Source of the DNA: Candidatus Sabulitectum sp. | GTDB taxonomy: Bacteria; Fermentibacterota; Fermentibacteria; Fermentibacterales; JCC-6 | Direction: 5' to 3' | Length of the DNA: 64,000 nt | Assembly (NCBI GenBank): GCA_021107435.1 | Contig: JAIOSV010000104.1 | Coordinates: 1 to 64,000, forward strand | In this document: positions 17,716-26,675 of the stretch, piece after piece | Layout: every line of letters begins with the position of its first letter | Position numbering within the stretch: position 1 is the stretch's first letter | Notes under the pieces: generated by a model | What the model saw: the letters and a program-made list of their open reading frames with translations, nothing else | Databases searched by the model: none | What the model was told of the DNA's origin: nothing | Program-made: the position numbers and the translations under genes

Positions 17716-18559
17716 TCAATGCACCCGGCAATTTTGGAGGAACCCCGGTGAGTACTGATTGAAGTGCCCGGTAATACCCTGTAAAAGCCCGGGGATTTAC
17801 TGCCGCATACGCAGACAGTCGAAGAATACACTTGGTGATTATCATCTTCCTGACCGCGTCAGCATTGACAGAGTCGTGATTCCTGAAAAATTCAAGCATC
17901 CCCCAGTGGAAGCAGGAAAGTCTGGTGGCAGTAACTCTGTTAGAACCGGACCCCTCATCGTGCAGAAATCTGCCTCCCCGGCAGAAATCAACATTCATTC
18001 CCTGCTTTTCTGCTCTTGCGCAGAAATCCACATCTTCAAAAAAAAGGGGATACCGATTGCTGAATCCACCTGTCTTCAGAAAATCATCCCTGTGGATCAT
18101 GATCAAAGAGCCCTGAAGCCAATCCGTATGATCTCTGTTCCAGAGGGACTCAGCCGGCTTGAAAATCTGTGATTTGACCCAGCTTTTATCCGGCCATACT
18201 CCCGTGGAATGACCCTCCCCGCCAGTGGAGTCAACAGTAGAAGCACCGGTTAAATTACCCCTGGCATGATAATCAAGTAAAATCTCCAATGACTCTTTGT
18301 TTTCCGGAAGAGTGTCAGGATTTGTAATAAGCACAACAGGGCTATCTGCTTCCTGAACAGCACGATTGATACCTCCGCCAAACCCGTTGTTGCTTATGAA
18401 TGGCAGTACCTTTGCATAACTGTTAATGCCCCGGGGAATCAGATTCCCATTATCAGCTATCAGACAGGCAGCACCGGTACCGGACCATTTCCGTACCCAT
18501 TCCCTGACAACATCAGGGTTACCGAATGCAACTGTAACCACGGTAATAGGCAGAGACAA
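17708..18559 (-). CDS. GT2-family glycosyltransferase (rhamnosyltransferase-like)
   Basis: 283 aa. GT-A fold signs are: ITVVTVAFGNPDVV at the N-terminus, NNGFGGGINRAV (about 57-68), the metal-binding region TNPDT (about 79-83), WLQGSLIMIHRDDF and FFEDVDFCARAEKQG (about 170). This is the pattern of dTDP-rhamnosyl-type transferases. A rhamnose-related donor fits the epimerase gene further along. It starts at ATG 18559 and is coupled to the flippase. Confidence 0.85.
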   Translation of the reverse strand: MSLPITVVTVAFGNPDVVREWVRKWSGTGAACLIADNGNLIPRGINSYAKVLPFISNNGFGGGINRAVQEADSPVVLITNPDTLPENKESLEILLDYHARGNLTGASTVDSTGGEGHSTGVWPDKSWVKSQIFKPAESLWNRDHTDWLQGSLIMIHRDDFLKTGGFSNRYPLFFEDVDFCARAEKQGMNVDFCRGGRFLHDEGSGSNRVTATRLSCFHWGMLEFFRNHDSVNADAVRKMIITKCILRLSAYAAVNPRAFTGYYRALQSVLTGVPPKLPGALND

Positions 18560-18661
18560 GAATAACCCCTCCAGAGGTCAGAACAGTAATGTCGAATAAG
18601 TAGGCAATATAGTTTATTTACCTTATGTCATAATTCTCCGGTACGGGGCTTTTCTTTTTTT

Positions 18662-18694
18662 CCAATCTGAGCTATTTTGCTCCGATCAGATTGG
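18662..18694 (+). repeat. Inverted repeat in leader of the plus-strand GT2 gene
   Basis: CCAATCTGA (18662-18670) is complementary to TCAGATTGG (18686-18694), with a shorter inner pair AGC/GCT. It lies between divergent glycosyltransferase genes, 48 bases before ATG 18743, and is followed by CCGATTGG and a T-run. It could be a leader hairpin or attenuator. T-rich stretches lie on both sides. Confidence 0.4.
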
Positions 18695-18742
18695 TTGAAC
18701 CCGATTGGTTTCTTTTTTTACTTAAAAGACAGGTTTGCTTAT

Positions 18743-19663
18743 ATGATTCTTTCAAAAAAACTCCCTTGCGTTGGTGTCCTGATGATCAACTACAACCAAT
18801 GGGAACTAACCCGCAAGTGTGTTGAATCTCTTCTGAAATCGGAAGGAATCGCGGTTGTAATTGGCCTGGTAGACAATAACTCCAGAGAACCAGCTCCCTC
18901 CTGGGTGGAAAACACATCTGAAATCAGCTTTTATCAGAATTCCGACAATTACGGCTTTATCGCAGGCAATATTAAAGCCTATGAAATGGTTATTCTGCGG
19001 GATGTTGATTTTGTAATTCTGCTAAACAATGATACTGAAGTCGCGCCGAACGCTCTTAAACTTCTCGTAACCAATTTCAAGAACCACCCTGATACAGGAC
19101 TTGTGACTCCTGCCATTACCTACGCCGAAGACAGAAATGTCATCTGGCACGCAGGCGGCACATTCATTCCCAGGAGAATGGGTGTAAGACAGCTATACAG
19201 CACAGTCTCTGAACTTCCTGAAAACGCAGTTGAAGTGGATCAGGTTTCCGGATGTGCCATGATGATGCGACCGGAACTTTTCAAAAGAATTGGATATCAG
19301 AATCCGGATCTTTTTATCTACCACGAGGACGTAGAGCAAAGCCTGAAATCCAAAGAGATGGGCTTCAAAAACTATCTTGTACCTGCAGCCAGGGTAATTC
19401 ATCATGTTTCCATTACAGTGGGTGGAGTGCTCTCTCCGTTTGCCGTTTATTTTACTCACCGGAACAGATACATCTTCGCCCGCCGTAATCTGAAAGGAAT
19501 GGATCTGTTTGCATTTCGACTTTATTACTTATCCGTAACTCTGTTAAAAACAGTTATCTATCCTGTGAAAAAATGCGGCTATCTCGTTTACTGGATGTGG
19601 CTTGCTCTTTTGCACGGAGTAATGAATACTCCCCGCAAAAGGCCCCGGAAGCTCTTTCTCTGA
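18743..19663 (+). CDS. GT2-family glycosyltransferase
   Basis: 306 aa from ATG 18743; an in-frame start at 18677 would overlap the leader hairpin and add atypical residues. Motifs are GVLMINYNQWELT, LVDNNSRE, NDNYGFIAGNIKAY-like donor site (SDNYGFIAGNIKAYE), LLNNDTEV (DXD-type), VSGCAMMMRPELF and FIYHEDVEQSLKSKEMG. These are characteristic of WbbL/rhamnosyl-type GT2 enzymes. The C-terminal 60 residues are hydrophobic and may attach it to the membrane. It is one of several transferases building the local glycan. Confidence 0.88.
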   Translation: MILSKKLPCVGVLMINYNQWELTRKCVESLLKSEGIAVVIGLVDNNSREPAPSWVENTSEISFYQNSDNYGFIAGNIKAYEMVILRDVDFVILLNNDTEVAPNALKLLVTNFKNHPDTGLVTPAITYAEDRNVIWHAGGTFIPRRMGVRQLYSTVSELPENAVEVDQVSGCAMMMRPELFKRIGYQNPDLFIYHEDVEQSLKSKEMGFKNYLVPAARVIHHVSITVGGVLSPFAVYFTHRNRYIFARRNLKGMDLFAFRLYYLSVTLLKTVIYPVKKCGYLVYWMWLALLHGVMNTPRKRPRKLFL

Positions 19664-19681
19664 AATAGTACACAAATGAAA

Positions 19682-20845
19682 TTACCATTTAGTCGCTTCT
19701 TCCATCAACTTCGCAATAGCTTCAGCCTCAACACGACTGGAGCGCTGTGACACAACAAATTCCCTGCCAGCAGTTCCCATTGCAAAAGAGTCATCCGGCT
19801 TGCTGCAAAGATGCTGAATCGCCTCAGCCATAGAAGTGATGTCCGGATCAACAAGAAGACCGTTCACGCCGTGAGTCACATTTTCACGGAATCCTCCCTG
19901 ATTAACGGCAACAACTGCGGCCCCACATGCCATAGCCTCCAGAGGAACCAATCCGTATGGCTCGTTACGTTGCGGGCAGGCTACAACAACTGCGCTTCTG
20001 TAAAGTTCCAGAAGTCTGCTGTCAGAAATCCCCTGCTCAATTGTAAGATTAACTCCAAGACGGGAAGCCATTGAAGAAAGATTTCCTGCATATCCTTCTT
20101 CTCCGCGATCTGCAACGGTAACCATTGCTGGTCTTTGTGATTCAGGAATCGTAGACAAAGCCTTCACTACAAGATGGTGTCTCTTAAACTCCGACAGTGC
20201 TCCCACAGTAAGTACAAAATTCTCTTTGTTTTCCCGGACTGGAGTGAAAAAATCTGTATTAACCCCTGGGGAAACAACAACTGCCTTCCGCAGATAGACC
20301 TCTTCAAGTTTCTGTGCCATAAAGAGAGAGTTTGTTACCAGAATTGAAGCTGCTTGAGCTGCCTGCCTGTCCAATCTCTTCTCCCGGGCCAGAAGAGGTG
20401 CTATAAGAAGATCAGTAACAGCAGAACCGGTCTTGTACATCCTCTTCTCGTAAATATAACGGGGATATTCGTGGCAGTAGTACACTGAGGGTGTTTTTTT
20501 GAAGGAAAGAAGAGGTGGTGATGCTATTATCAACGATGTATGCGCCAGAAGAACCTCTGCCCCGTTGCTGACAATGTCCTGTGCAATCCTCCCGCACAGC
20601 TTGCTGTAAGCAGTAGCTTTTCTCCAGAGAAAAAGCGGAGCTGCCAACCTTGCTGCTCTTCGAAGTCGTTTCCCGGCGGGAAAGGGATATGATATCACAG
20701 GCGCTCCTGATTCAGGAAGAAGGGGAACTCCACCCTCCGGCAGGTAAAGGGACCAGTTGAACCTATTCCGCAAATTGTAAAGCTGCTGACCAGCAACGCG
20801 AACAGCCCCCCCGCTGGGGAGGAAACTAAATAGAGCAGTCTTCAT
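19682..20845 (-). CDS. GT4-family glycosyltransferase, paralog A
   Basis: 387 aa GT-B enzyme. The acceptor domain begins FLPSGGAVRVAGQQL and contains YYCHEYPRYIYEKRMY. The donor domain has VVVSPGVNTDFF, TVGALSEFKRHH and the family 4 signature RNEPYGLVPLEAMACGAAVV with its EX7E glutamates. It is clearly paralogous to the gene at 22114-23274: the same opening motif, the HEYPR/YEYPR box and EPYGLVPLE are shared. The pair lies in opposite orientation around another GT4 gene. Donor and acceptor are unknown. Confidence 0.9.
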   Translation of the reverse strand: MKTALFSFLPSGGAVRVAGQQLYNLRNRFNWSLYLPEGGVPLLPESGAPVISYPFPAGKRLRRAARLAAPLFLWRKATAYSKLCGRIAQDIVSNGAEVLLAHTSLIIASPPLLSFKKTPSVYYCHEYPRYIYEKRMYKTGSAVTDLLIAPLLAREKRLDRQAAQAASILVTNSLFMAQKLEEVYLRKAVVVSPGVNTDFFTPVRENKENFVLTVGALSEFKRHHLVVKALSTIPESQRPAMVTVADRGEEGYAGNLSSMASRLGVNLTIEQGISDSRLLELYRSAVVVACPQRNEPYGLVPLEAMACGAAVVAVNQGGFRENVTHGVNGLLVDPDITSMAEAIQHLCSKPDDSFAMGTAGREFVVSQRSSRVEAEAIAKLMEEATKW

Positions 20846-20877
20846 ATAATCCTGTCATCGTCATCAATGGTTTGTGT

Positions 20878-22005
20878 TCAGTCAACTTTTTTTCCGCTTT
20901 CTTGAAGAGTTCGACAGCAGGAATCCAGGATCATCCGGGCAGTGACTTCCCAGGATAGTCTTGAAACCCTGGCAAGCCCCTTCAGGGCCAGATCTCTTCT
21001 TAAATCACTGCTGTCAGCCAATTTTAGCAGATTCTCTGCAATATCCTCCACGCTTTCTGGATCCGCCAGCAGGGCTGCTCCTCCCGCTGCCTCAGGAAGC
21101 GAAGATACAGATGAGGTAAGAACAGGTGTGCCGCAAGCCATTGCCTCCACCACAGGAAGACCAAACCCTTCATAGAGCGCGGGATATGCCATGATATCAG
21201 CCATAGATATCAGGGCGGGCAGTTGTTGATCCTCTACAAATCCCGTGAGATGTATCCTGTCGCGGATATCATTGCGCTTAAGAACCTCATTGAGCTGATT
21301 GGAGCCCCAGCCCATCCTGCCTGCAAGAACTATATCCTGTGGAATCCGGTGCGCTATAGAAGCATATGCCTTAAGAAGTCGGGGAAGGTTCTTTCTGGGC
21401 TCCAGGGTGCCCAGAAATAGAATGTATCGATCCGGCAGTTTCAGATCATTTCTGACCTCATTTAGAACAGAGTCTTGCTCAACACGAGTCAGCCCTGGTG
21501 CGGGCGCTTCAAGAACCACATCCATCCTCCCCTTCACCCCTGGGAAATTTCGCACAATTTCATCAGCGGTAAACTGCGAAACTGCAATTATTCTGCGAGC
21601 TTTCCTGATGAACAGGGGAAGCAGGCTGTTCCGGACAACAACACTTCGAAGATGGTAATCTTTCAGAAGAAGACCGGACAAGTCATGTATAGTTAACACA
21701 GATGGAATTCTGGAGAAAAGAGGAAGTCTGTGAAATGTACCAAGAAAAACATTAACCCCATCGCAACGCAGTCTCAGAGGAAGACCTAGTTGAAACCATG
21801 CCTGGAATTTAGGAAACGGCAAACGAACAACCTTTATACGAAAGTTGTCTGGAAGATCAGTATCCATATTTAGTACTTTGTTTGTATACAGGACAAAGCT
21901 GTGTTTCCCTCCTGCCGTCGCAAGACCCTGCAAAAGATACCTGACATAGTTAGAAATCCCAGATGTATTCATGTAAAGAGGTGAAACATCTATGCCTATT
22001 TTCAA
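20878..22005 (-). CDS. GT4-family glycosyltransferase (mannosyltransferase-like)
   Basis: 375 aa. It starts KIGIDVSPLYMNTSGISNYV, the N-terminal pattern of WbaZ/WbdA-like mannosyl- and related transferases. It has VLTIHDLSGLL, AVSQFTADEIVRNFP, LFLGTLEPRKNLPRLLKAY and the donor signature LYEGFGLPVVEAMACGTPV. Length and motifs are complete. It lies 32 bases before paralog A on the minus strand, so the two form an operon divergent from the plus-strand transferases starting at 22114. Confidence 0.92.
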   Translation of the reverse strand: MKIGIDVSPLYMNTSGISNYVRYLLQGLATAGGKHSFVLYTNKVLNMDTDLPDNFRIKVVRLPFPKFQAWFQLGLPLRLRCDGVNVFLGTFHRLPLFSRIPSVLTIHDLSGLLLKDYHLRSVVVRNSLLPLFIRKARRIIAVSQFTADEIVRNFPGVKGRMDVVLEAPAPGLTRVEQDSVLNEVRNDLKLPDRYILFLGTLEPRKNLPRLLKAYASIAHRIPQDIVLAGRMGWGSNQLNEVLKRNDIRDRIHLTGFVEDQQLPALISMADIMAYPALYEGFGLPVVEAMACGTPVLTSSVSSLPEAAGGAALLADPESVEDIAENLLKLADSSDLRRDLALKGLARVSRLSWEVTARMILDSCCRTLQESGKKVD

Positions 22006-22113
22006 AAAAACCCCCGAAGTAAAGAATACTGAATAAGAAAGCAGGTAAGCAGTATAATACTTGGAACATTTTAATCACAACTCCAGAGCTTCCGTCACGG
22101 GGGACTTTTGTTA

Positions 22114-23274
22114 ATGAAAAAAATAGCAGTTTTTCACATGTTACCGTCAGGAGGCGGGATCCGGGTTCTTCGGCAGTTTGTTGATGGTCTATCTGCTAAT
22201 TTTGATCTTCACATCCATCAACCCGAGGGGGCACCCAACGCTGCAAAGCAACCTGCACTTAAAGAAACAGTATACCCTTATCCAATGTGGAAAAAGCCCC
22301 GGGGATACCTCAGACCCGTTACACCTCTATTCCTGATTCTCAGACTACTGAGTTTCAAGCAGTTGTGCCGACAGATTGCTGATAACATCAACAAAACAGC
22401 AGATGCTGTTCTTGTGCACAATGCCATGCCTGTAGCCGCTCCACCGATTCTTCAATTCCTCAATATTCCATCTGCCTATTTTTGTTACGAATATCCCAGA
22501 CACCTTTTCGAGAAAGACATTATCCGGAGAACAACATCCCTGCCCGCTGGCCTGACTCTGCTTCCTCTGGAACGACTTGAAAAATCCATGGACAGACAAT
22601 CCGCCTTAAAAGCAACCCAAATAATCACTTTCTCACGCTACATGCAACAGAGGATAAGGGACATCTACAACAGAAATTCAGTAATTGTAAGACCTGGTAT
22701 AAACGGTTCATTCTTCTCTCCTTCTTCTGTAAGCGAAAAGAAAAATCACGTTTTGTCGGTGGGAGCCCTCTGGCCCTTTAAGGGTCACGAAACCGCTATT
22801 CGAACAATCGGATTAATCCAGTCGAAGATAAGACCAAATCTTCATATCGTGGCTGACAGAGAGTATCCCGGATACCGCACGCAGCTTGTTTCCCTGGCTC
22901 AAGAACTCTCTGTCAAAATTACAATTCAGCAGAATATCTCAGACAACGAATTAAGAGAGCTTTATCGCGGAGCAAGGGCAGTACTCTGCTGCCAACGCCG
23001 TGAGCCATACGGACTTGTTCCCCTGGAATCCATGGGGTGCGGGACTCCTGTGATTGCCTTGCGCGAAGGCGGCTTCGTTGATAACATAGTTCACCACAAG
23101 AATGGCTTTCTCTTCGACGGCAGTGCAAAAAAGGGAGCGGAACTCCTATTTGGATTACTTACCAACCAGATTTCCACAAGGGGAATGACAACCACAGCGC
23201 GTAAGTTTATAAAGCAGGAAAGAACCATCGCTATGGGCATAAACAAACTGGGAGAAATACTGGAATCATTATGA
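22114..23274 (+). CDS. GT4-family glycosyltransferase, paralog B
   Basis: 386 aa from ATG 22114, about 8 bases after GGGGGA; the in-frame TTG at 22108 is less well placed. It opens FHMLPSGGGIRVLRQFV, contains YFCYEYPRHLFEKD and ends with RREPYGLVPLESMGCGTPVI. The match to the gene at 19682-20845 runs along the whole length, so the two arose by duplication and now probably act on successive acceptors. ATG of the next gene overlaps its stop as ATGA (23271-23274). The intergenic region carries TATAAT at 22053-22058, a possible promoter. Confidence 0.9.
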   Translation: MKKIAVFHMLPSGGGIRVLRQFVDGLSANFDLHIHQPEGAPNAAKQPALKETVYPYPMWKKPRGYLRPVTPLFLILRLLSFKQLCRQIADNINKTADAVLVHNAMPVAAPPILQFLNIPSAYFCYEYPRHLFEKDIIRRTTSLPAGLTLLPLERLEKSMDRQSALKATQIITFSRYMQQRIRDIYNRNSVIVRPGINGSFFSPSSVSEKKNHVLSVGALWPFKGHETAIRTIGLIQSKIRPNLHIVADREYPGYRTQLVSLAQELSVKITIQQNISDNELRELYRGARAVLCCQRREPYGLVPLESMGCGTPVIALREGGFVDNIVHHKNGFLFDGSAKKGAELLFGLLTNQISTRGMTTTARKFIKQERTIAMGINKLGEILESL

Positions 23275-24341
23275 AAATTGCATTCAATATTGACTATGAT
23301 CACTTGACCTTCACGGGAATTGGCAGATATGGACTCGAGCTTATCTCGGCAATGATGGCAATCGGAGAAGACTGTGAGTTATGGATGTGGCGAAATACCA
23401 GAAAAACCCCTCCACTGATAAATAACATCCAGGGGAAGATTAAGTACTACCCTTTCCCCAAACGAGTAACCGACCTTTACCTGCCATCCATAAGGGCTCT
23501 GAGGTCGAAGATTGACTGGCTGCACACTGCCAACGGAGAACTGCTTCCATCAACTCCTTTTCTTAAGCAGATTACAATGGTGCATGATCTTGGACCTTTC
23601 ATGTACGGTCACATGAAGCCTGATTTTGTTACAAATGCATGGAAAAAACACATGAAAGATATCGCTAAAATTGCTGATTGTGTTGTTGTAAATTCAGATT
23701 CTACCCGGATAGATCTGCTTAATTTCTTTCCATCCCTGGCTGGCAGAGTCTTTCTCACCCCCCTGGGTATTGATCATTTTTCCACATCATTTTTTCCTTC
23801 AATGAAGAAAAATCATATCCTCACTGTGGGTACTGTAGAGCCAAGAAAAAACATTGATGGACTACTGAGAGCGTATGCAGCCCTGCTTGAAAAGCGGGAT
23901 TTCCCTCCTCTGGTGATTGCGGGTATGGACGGTTTTCGCGCGGAAGAGTACAAAAAAATGCCATTGGAGCTTGGTATAGAAGACAAAGTAAAATTCACAG
24001 GATACATTTCCGACAAAGAACTGGCTGACCTTTACGCCGGGGCATACTGCCTTGTTCATCCCGCCCACCATGAGGGGTTCGGCTTCACTGTACCGGAAGC
24101 TTTCACCTGGAGGTTGCCTGTAGTTGCTTCAAACACCGGAGGCCTGGGAGAGTTTTTCTCGGAGACCGCCTGGATGGTTGACCCCTCCGACCCTGAATCC
24201 ATAGCACACGGAATCGAACTTGCACTGGATTCGGGGGTAACAGTTGAACAGGAACGAAAAAGAAAAGAGCTTTCTAAAAAACTCACCTGGGAGAACTGCG
24301 CAAGAAAAACTCTGGAAGCCATGGAAGTCATCCAAAGCTGA
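23271..24341 (+). CDS. GT4-family glycosyltransferase
   Basis: 356 aa. Motifs are HLTFTGIGRYGLELI, ITMVHDLGPFMYGH, VVNSDSTRIDLLNFFP, TVGTVEPRKNIDGLLRAY and the donor signature HHEGFGFTVPEAFTWRLPVV. The EGFG..PEA arrangement is typical of mannosyl/rhamnosyl GT4 enzymes. It overlaps paralog B by 4 bases, so it is co-translated with it. It is complete and shows no unusual features. Confidence 0.92.
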   Translation: MKIAFNIDYDHLTFTGIGRYGLELISAMMAIGEDCELWMWRNTRKTPPLINNIQGKIKYYPFPKRVTDLYLPSIRALRSKIDWLHTANGELLPSTPFLKQITMVHDLGPFMYGHMKPDFVTNAWKKHMKDIAKIADCVVVNSDSTRIDLLNFFPSLAGRVFLTPLGIDHFSTSFFPSMKKNHILTVGTVEPRKNIDGLLRAYAALLEKRDFPPLVIAGMDGFRAEEYKKMPLELGIEDKVKFTGYISDKELADLYAGAYCLVHPAHHEGFGFTVPEAFTWRLPVVASNTGGLGEFFSETAWMVDPSDPESIAHGIELALDSGVTVEQERKRKELSKKLTWENCARKTLEAMEVIQS

Positions 24342-24453
24342 TGCTGTAGACAAGGTGTACGAAATACACAATTTCTGTTATTTTACCATACTCAAGAACT
24401 ATATTTGATTCACGGGGAGGTTGTGCTCCCTTTGATTCCATGAAGGGAAAACA

Positions 24454-25581
24454 ATGGGGAAATCTGTACTTATTACCGGCGGAGCAGGCTTTATTGGATC
24501 ACATCTCGGGGATTTTTTTCTCTCCAAAGACTATGAAGTTAAGGCTTTTGACAATCTGGACCCACAGGTTCACGGTGAAAATGCTTCAAGGCCCGGTTAT
24601 CTGAACAGCGAGATTGAACTCATTGTTGGGGATGTCAGGGATACAGAGTCCTTTGCAAAAGCTCTGAAGCCAGCAGATATTCTTGTTCATTTTGCGGCCG
24701 CTGTTGGTGTTGGTCAGTCAATGTATGAAATCACAAGATACACATCCATAAACACAATGGGAGCCGCAGTAGTTCTTGAAGAAGCTGTGAAGCAGAAAGA
24801 TCACATTGAGAAAATGCTTGTAGCCAGCTCAATGTCCATTTACGGAGAAGGTCTTTATATCTGCCCGACCTGCGGAGAGGTCACACCGAAACTCAGACCG
24901 GCGGAACAACTTGCCCGGCGCAAGTGGGACATGCTATGCCCGTCCTGTGACAAAGCGTGTGTTCCCGCGCCCACGCCTGAAACTAAACCCCTCTTCCCCA
25001 CCAGCGTCTACGCTGTGAACAAGAGAGATCACGAAGAACTTTTTCTCTCGGTGGGAGATGCTTACGGCATACCAACAACCGCCATGCGTTTCTTCAACGT
25101 TTATGGAGAAAGACAGGCGCTGTCCAATCCCTACACAGGAGTAGGTGCCATCTTTGCCTCAAGGCTGCTTAACGGCAAGCCTCCGGTTGTCTTTGAGGAT
25201 GGGGGTCAGAGCAGAGACTTCATACATGTACGAGACATCGCTCGCGGCTGTCTCCTTGCCGTAGAAAACAGCAGATCCAATGGCAAGGTTTTTAATCTTG
25301 GTACCGGACGCAAGCTGTCAATATTGGATGTGGGTAAAGCTATTGCCCGAGAGCTTGGAAGACCAGAGGATGATTTCATTGTTAACAACCAGTACAGAGC
25401 CGGAGATATCCGTCACTGCTACGCTGATGTTTCCAAAGCGGAAAAACTGCTTGGCTTTAAAGCTTCAACTTCTTTTGAAGATGGTGTTGGCGAGCTATGC
25501 AGATGGGTCGGTAGCCAGACTGCCACAGACATGGTTGATAAGGCCACCGAAGAACTAAGAAAAAGAGGACTGACTAGATGA
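24454..25581 (+). CDS. NAD-dependent sugar epimerase with zinc ribbon (dTDP-L-rhamnose 4-epimerase-like)
   Basis: 375 aa extended SDR enzyme. GGAGFIGSHLGDFF binds NAD near residue 8. Catalytic SSMSIYGEG (about 129-137) and YAVNK (Tyr186, Lys190) are present. Between them lies an insertion with two cysteine pairs, CPTCGE (137/140) and CPSC (162/165), forming a probable zinc ribbon. Such an insertion is known in dTDP-L-rhamnose 4-epimerases, which yield dTDP-6-deoxy-L-talose. RDFIHVRDIARG and QYRAGDIRHCYAD are family motifs. It would supply a nucleotide sugar to the neighbouring transferases. The next gene overlaps by 4 bases. Confidence 0.85.
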   Translation: MGKSVLITGGAGFIGSHLGDFFLSKDYEVKAFDNLDPQVHGENASRPGYLNSEIELIVGDVRDTESFAKALKPADILVHFAAAVGVGQSMYEITRYTSINTMGAAVVLEEAVKQKDHIEKMLVASSMSIYGEGLYICPTCGEVTPKLRPAEQLARRKWDMLCPSCDKACVPAPTPETKPLFPTSVYAVNKRDHEELFLSVGDAYGIPTTAMRFFNVYGERQALSNPYTGVGAIFASRLLNGKPPVVFEDGGQSRDFIHVRDIARGCLLAVENSRSNGKVFNLGTGRKLSILDVGKAIARELGRPEDDFIVNNQYRAGDIRHCYADVSKAEKLLGFKASTSFEDGVGELCRWVGSQTATDMVDKATEELRKRGLTR

Positions 25582-26675
25582 GCTTTCATCTGCTCATTGA
25601 CGCAAGAGCACTGCAGAAAAATGTTGATGGGATCAGCAGATTCACCCTGAACGTCACAAGATGTATTATAGGAAAACGACCTGATTGGAAGATAACAACG
25701 CTGGTTGGAAAAGATGCTGCATTTCACCTTGAGAATACAGAAGCTGGAATTATCCTGGATAATTCTTCCAGATTCAGCGCATCAGCGAACAAAAAACTTT
25801 CCAGTCGGGTTAATGATATTTCTCCTGATGTATTTTTGAACTTCTCCATGGCTGGTCCGCAACCTGATGCTCCTTCCATAATAACGGTACACGACCTGAT
25901 GGTGCTTAACCTGCCATGCTACTTTGGAGACAGCATTATTCGAAACGCCTTCAGTCGGTTTCTTTTCCGGAGAGCACTCAAAGCTTCCATCGGGCATGCT
26001 TCCGCTATTGCCGTACCCACAATGACCACAAAGCTTGATGTAATGAGAAGTTTTCAGTCTGCCACTGATATGGTGTTTATTACCGGAGAAGGGCAGGCAC
26101 TCTTCCCTTCTCCAGTTTCCATACAACAGAAGAGGCAGAATTTTTTTCTGTATGTGGGCAATGCTCGAGGCTACAAAAACATACCTCGTTTCCTAACCGC
26201 ATATGGAAGACTCTGGGCCTTGGATGACAAGACTCCTCCTCTTGTAATGGTTGTAAGGAAGGACAGGGCCTACAGTTACTTCAGGAAGCACCTGGATTCG
26301 AATCCCGCCCGCTCCAACATAAAAGTTCTGACACATATATCCGATGATGAACTGCGCAATCTTTATCTTACCTGCAAAGCGCTGCTGATACCCTCCGTTT
26401 ACGAGGGTTTTGGACTCCCCGCTCTGGAAGCCATGGCCACAGGAGCACCGGTTATGGCGTCTAAAACCACTGCTCTTGAGGAAATTGTTGGAGACACTGG
26501 TGTTCTCATCGACCCATACTCAATCATAGACATCATGCGTGGCATGGCCGAACTGTCTACCGCAACCCCCGAGGAACTTAACAAACTCGGTCAACTGGGG
26601 CAGAAAAGAGCCGGTATCTTTTCCTGGGAAAAAACCACAGACTGCTTTCTTGAACAGATTGAGACACTGGCATGA
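25578..26675 (+). CDS. GT4-family glycosyltransferase
   Basis: 365 aa. It starts FHLLIDARALQKNVDGISRF and has SIITVHDLMVLNLP, AVPTMTTKLDVMR, FLYVGNARGYKNIPRFLTAYGR and the donor motif VYEGFGLPALEAMATGAPVM. The motif set is complete. Both ends overlap neighbours by 4 bases, placing it firmly in the operon between the epimerase and the radical SAM enzyme. Confidence 0.92.
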   Translation: MSFHLLIDARALQKNVDGISRFTLNVTRCIIGKRPDWKITTLVGKDAAFHLENTEAGIILDNSSRFSASANKKLSSRVNDISPDVFLNFSMAGPQPDAPSIITVHDLMVLNLPCYFGDSIIRNAFSRFLFRRALKASIGHASAIAVPTMTTKLDVMRSFQSATDMVFITGEGQALFPSPVSIQQKRQNFFLYVGNARGYKNIPRFLTAYGRLWALDDKTPPLVMVVRKDRAYSYFRKHLDSNPARSNIKVLTHISDDELRNLYLTCKALLIPSVYEGFGLPALEAMATGAPVMASKTTALEEIVGDTGVLIDPYSIIDIMRGMAELSTATPEELNKLGQLGQKRAGIFSWEKTTDCFLEQIETLA

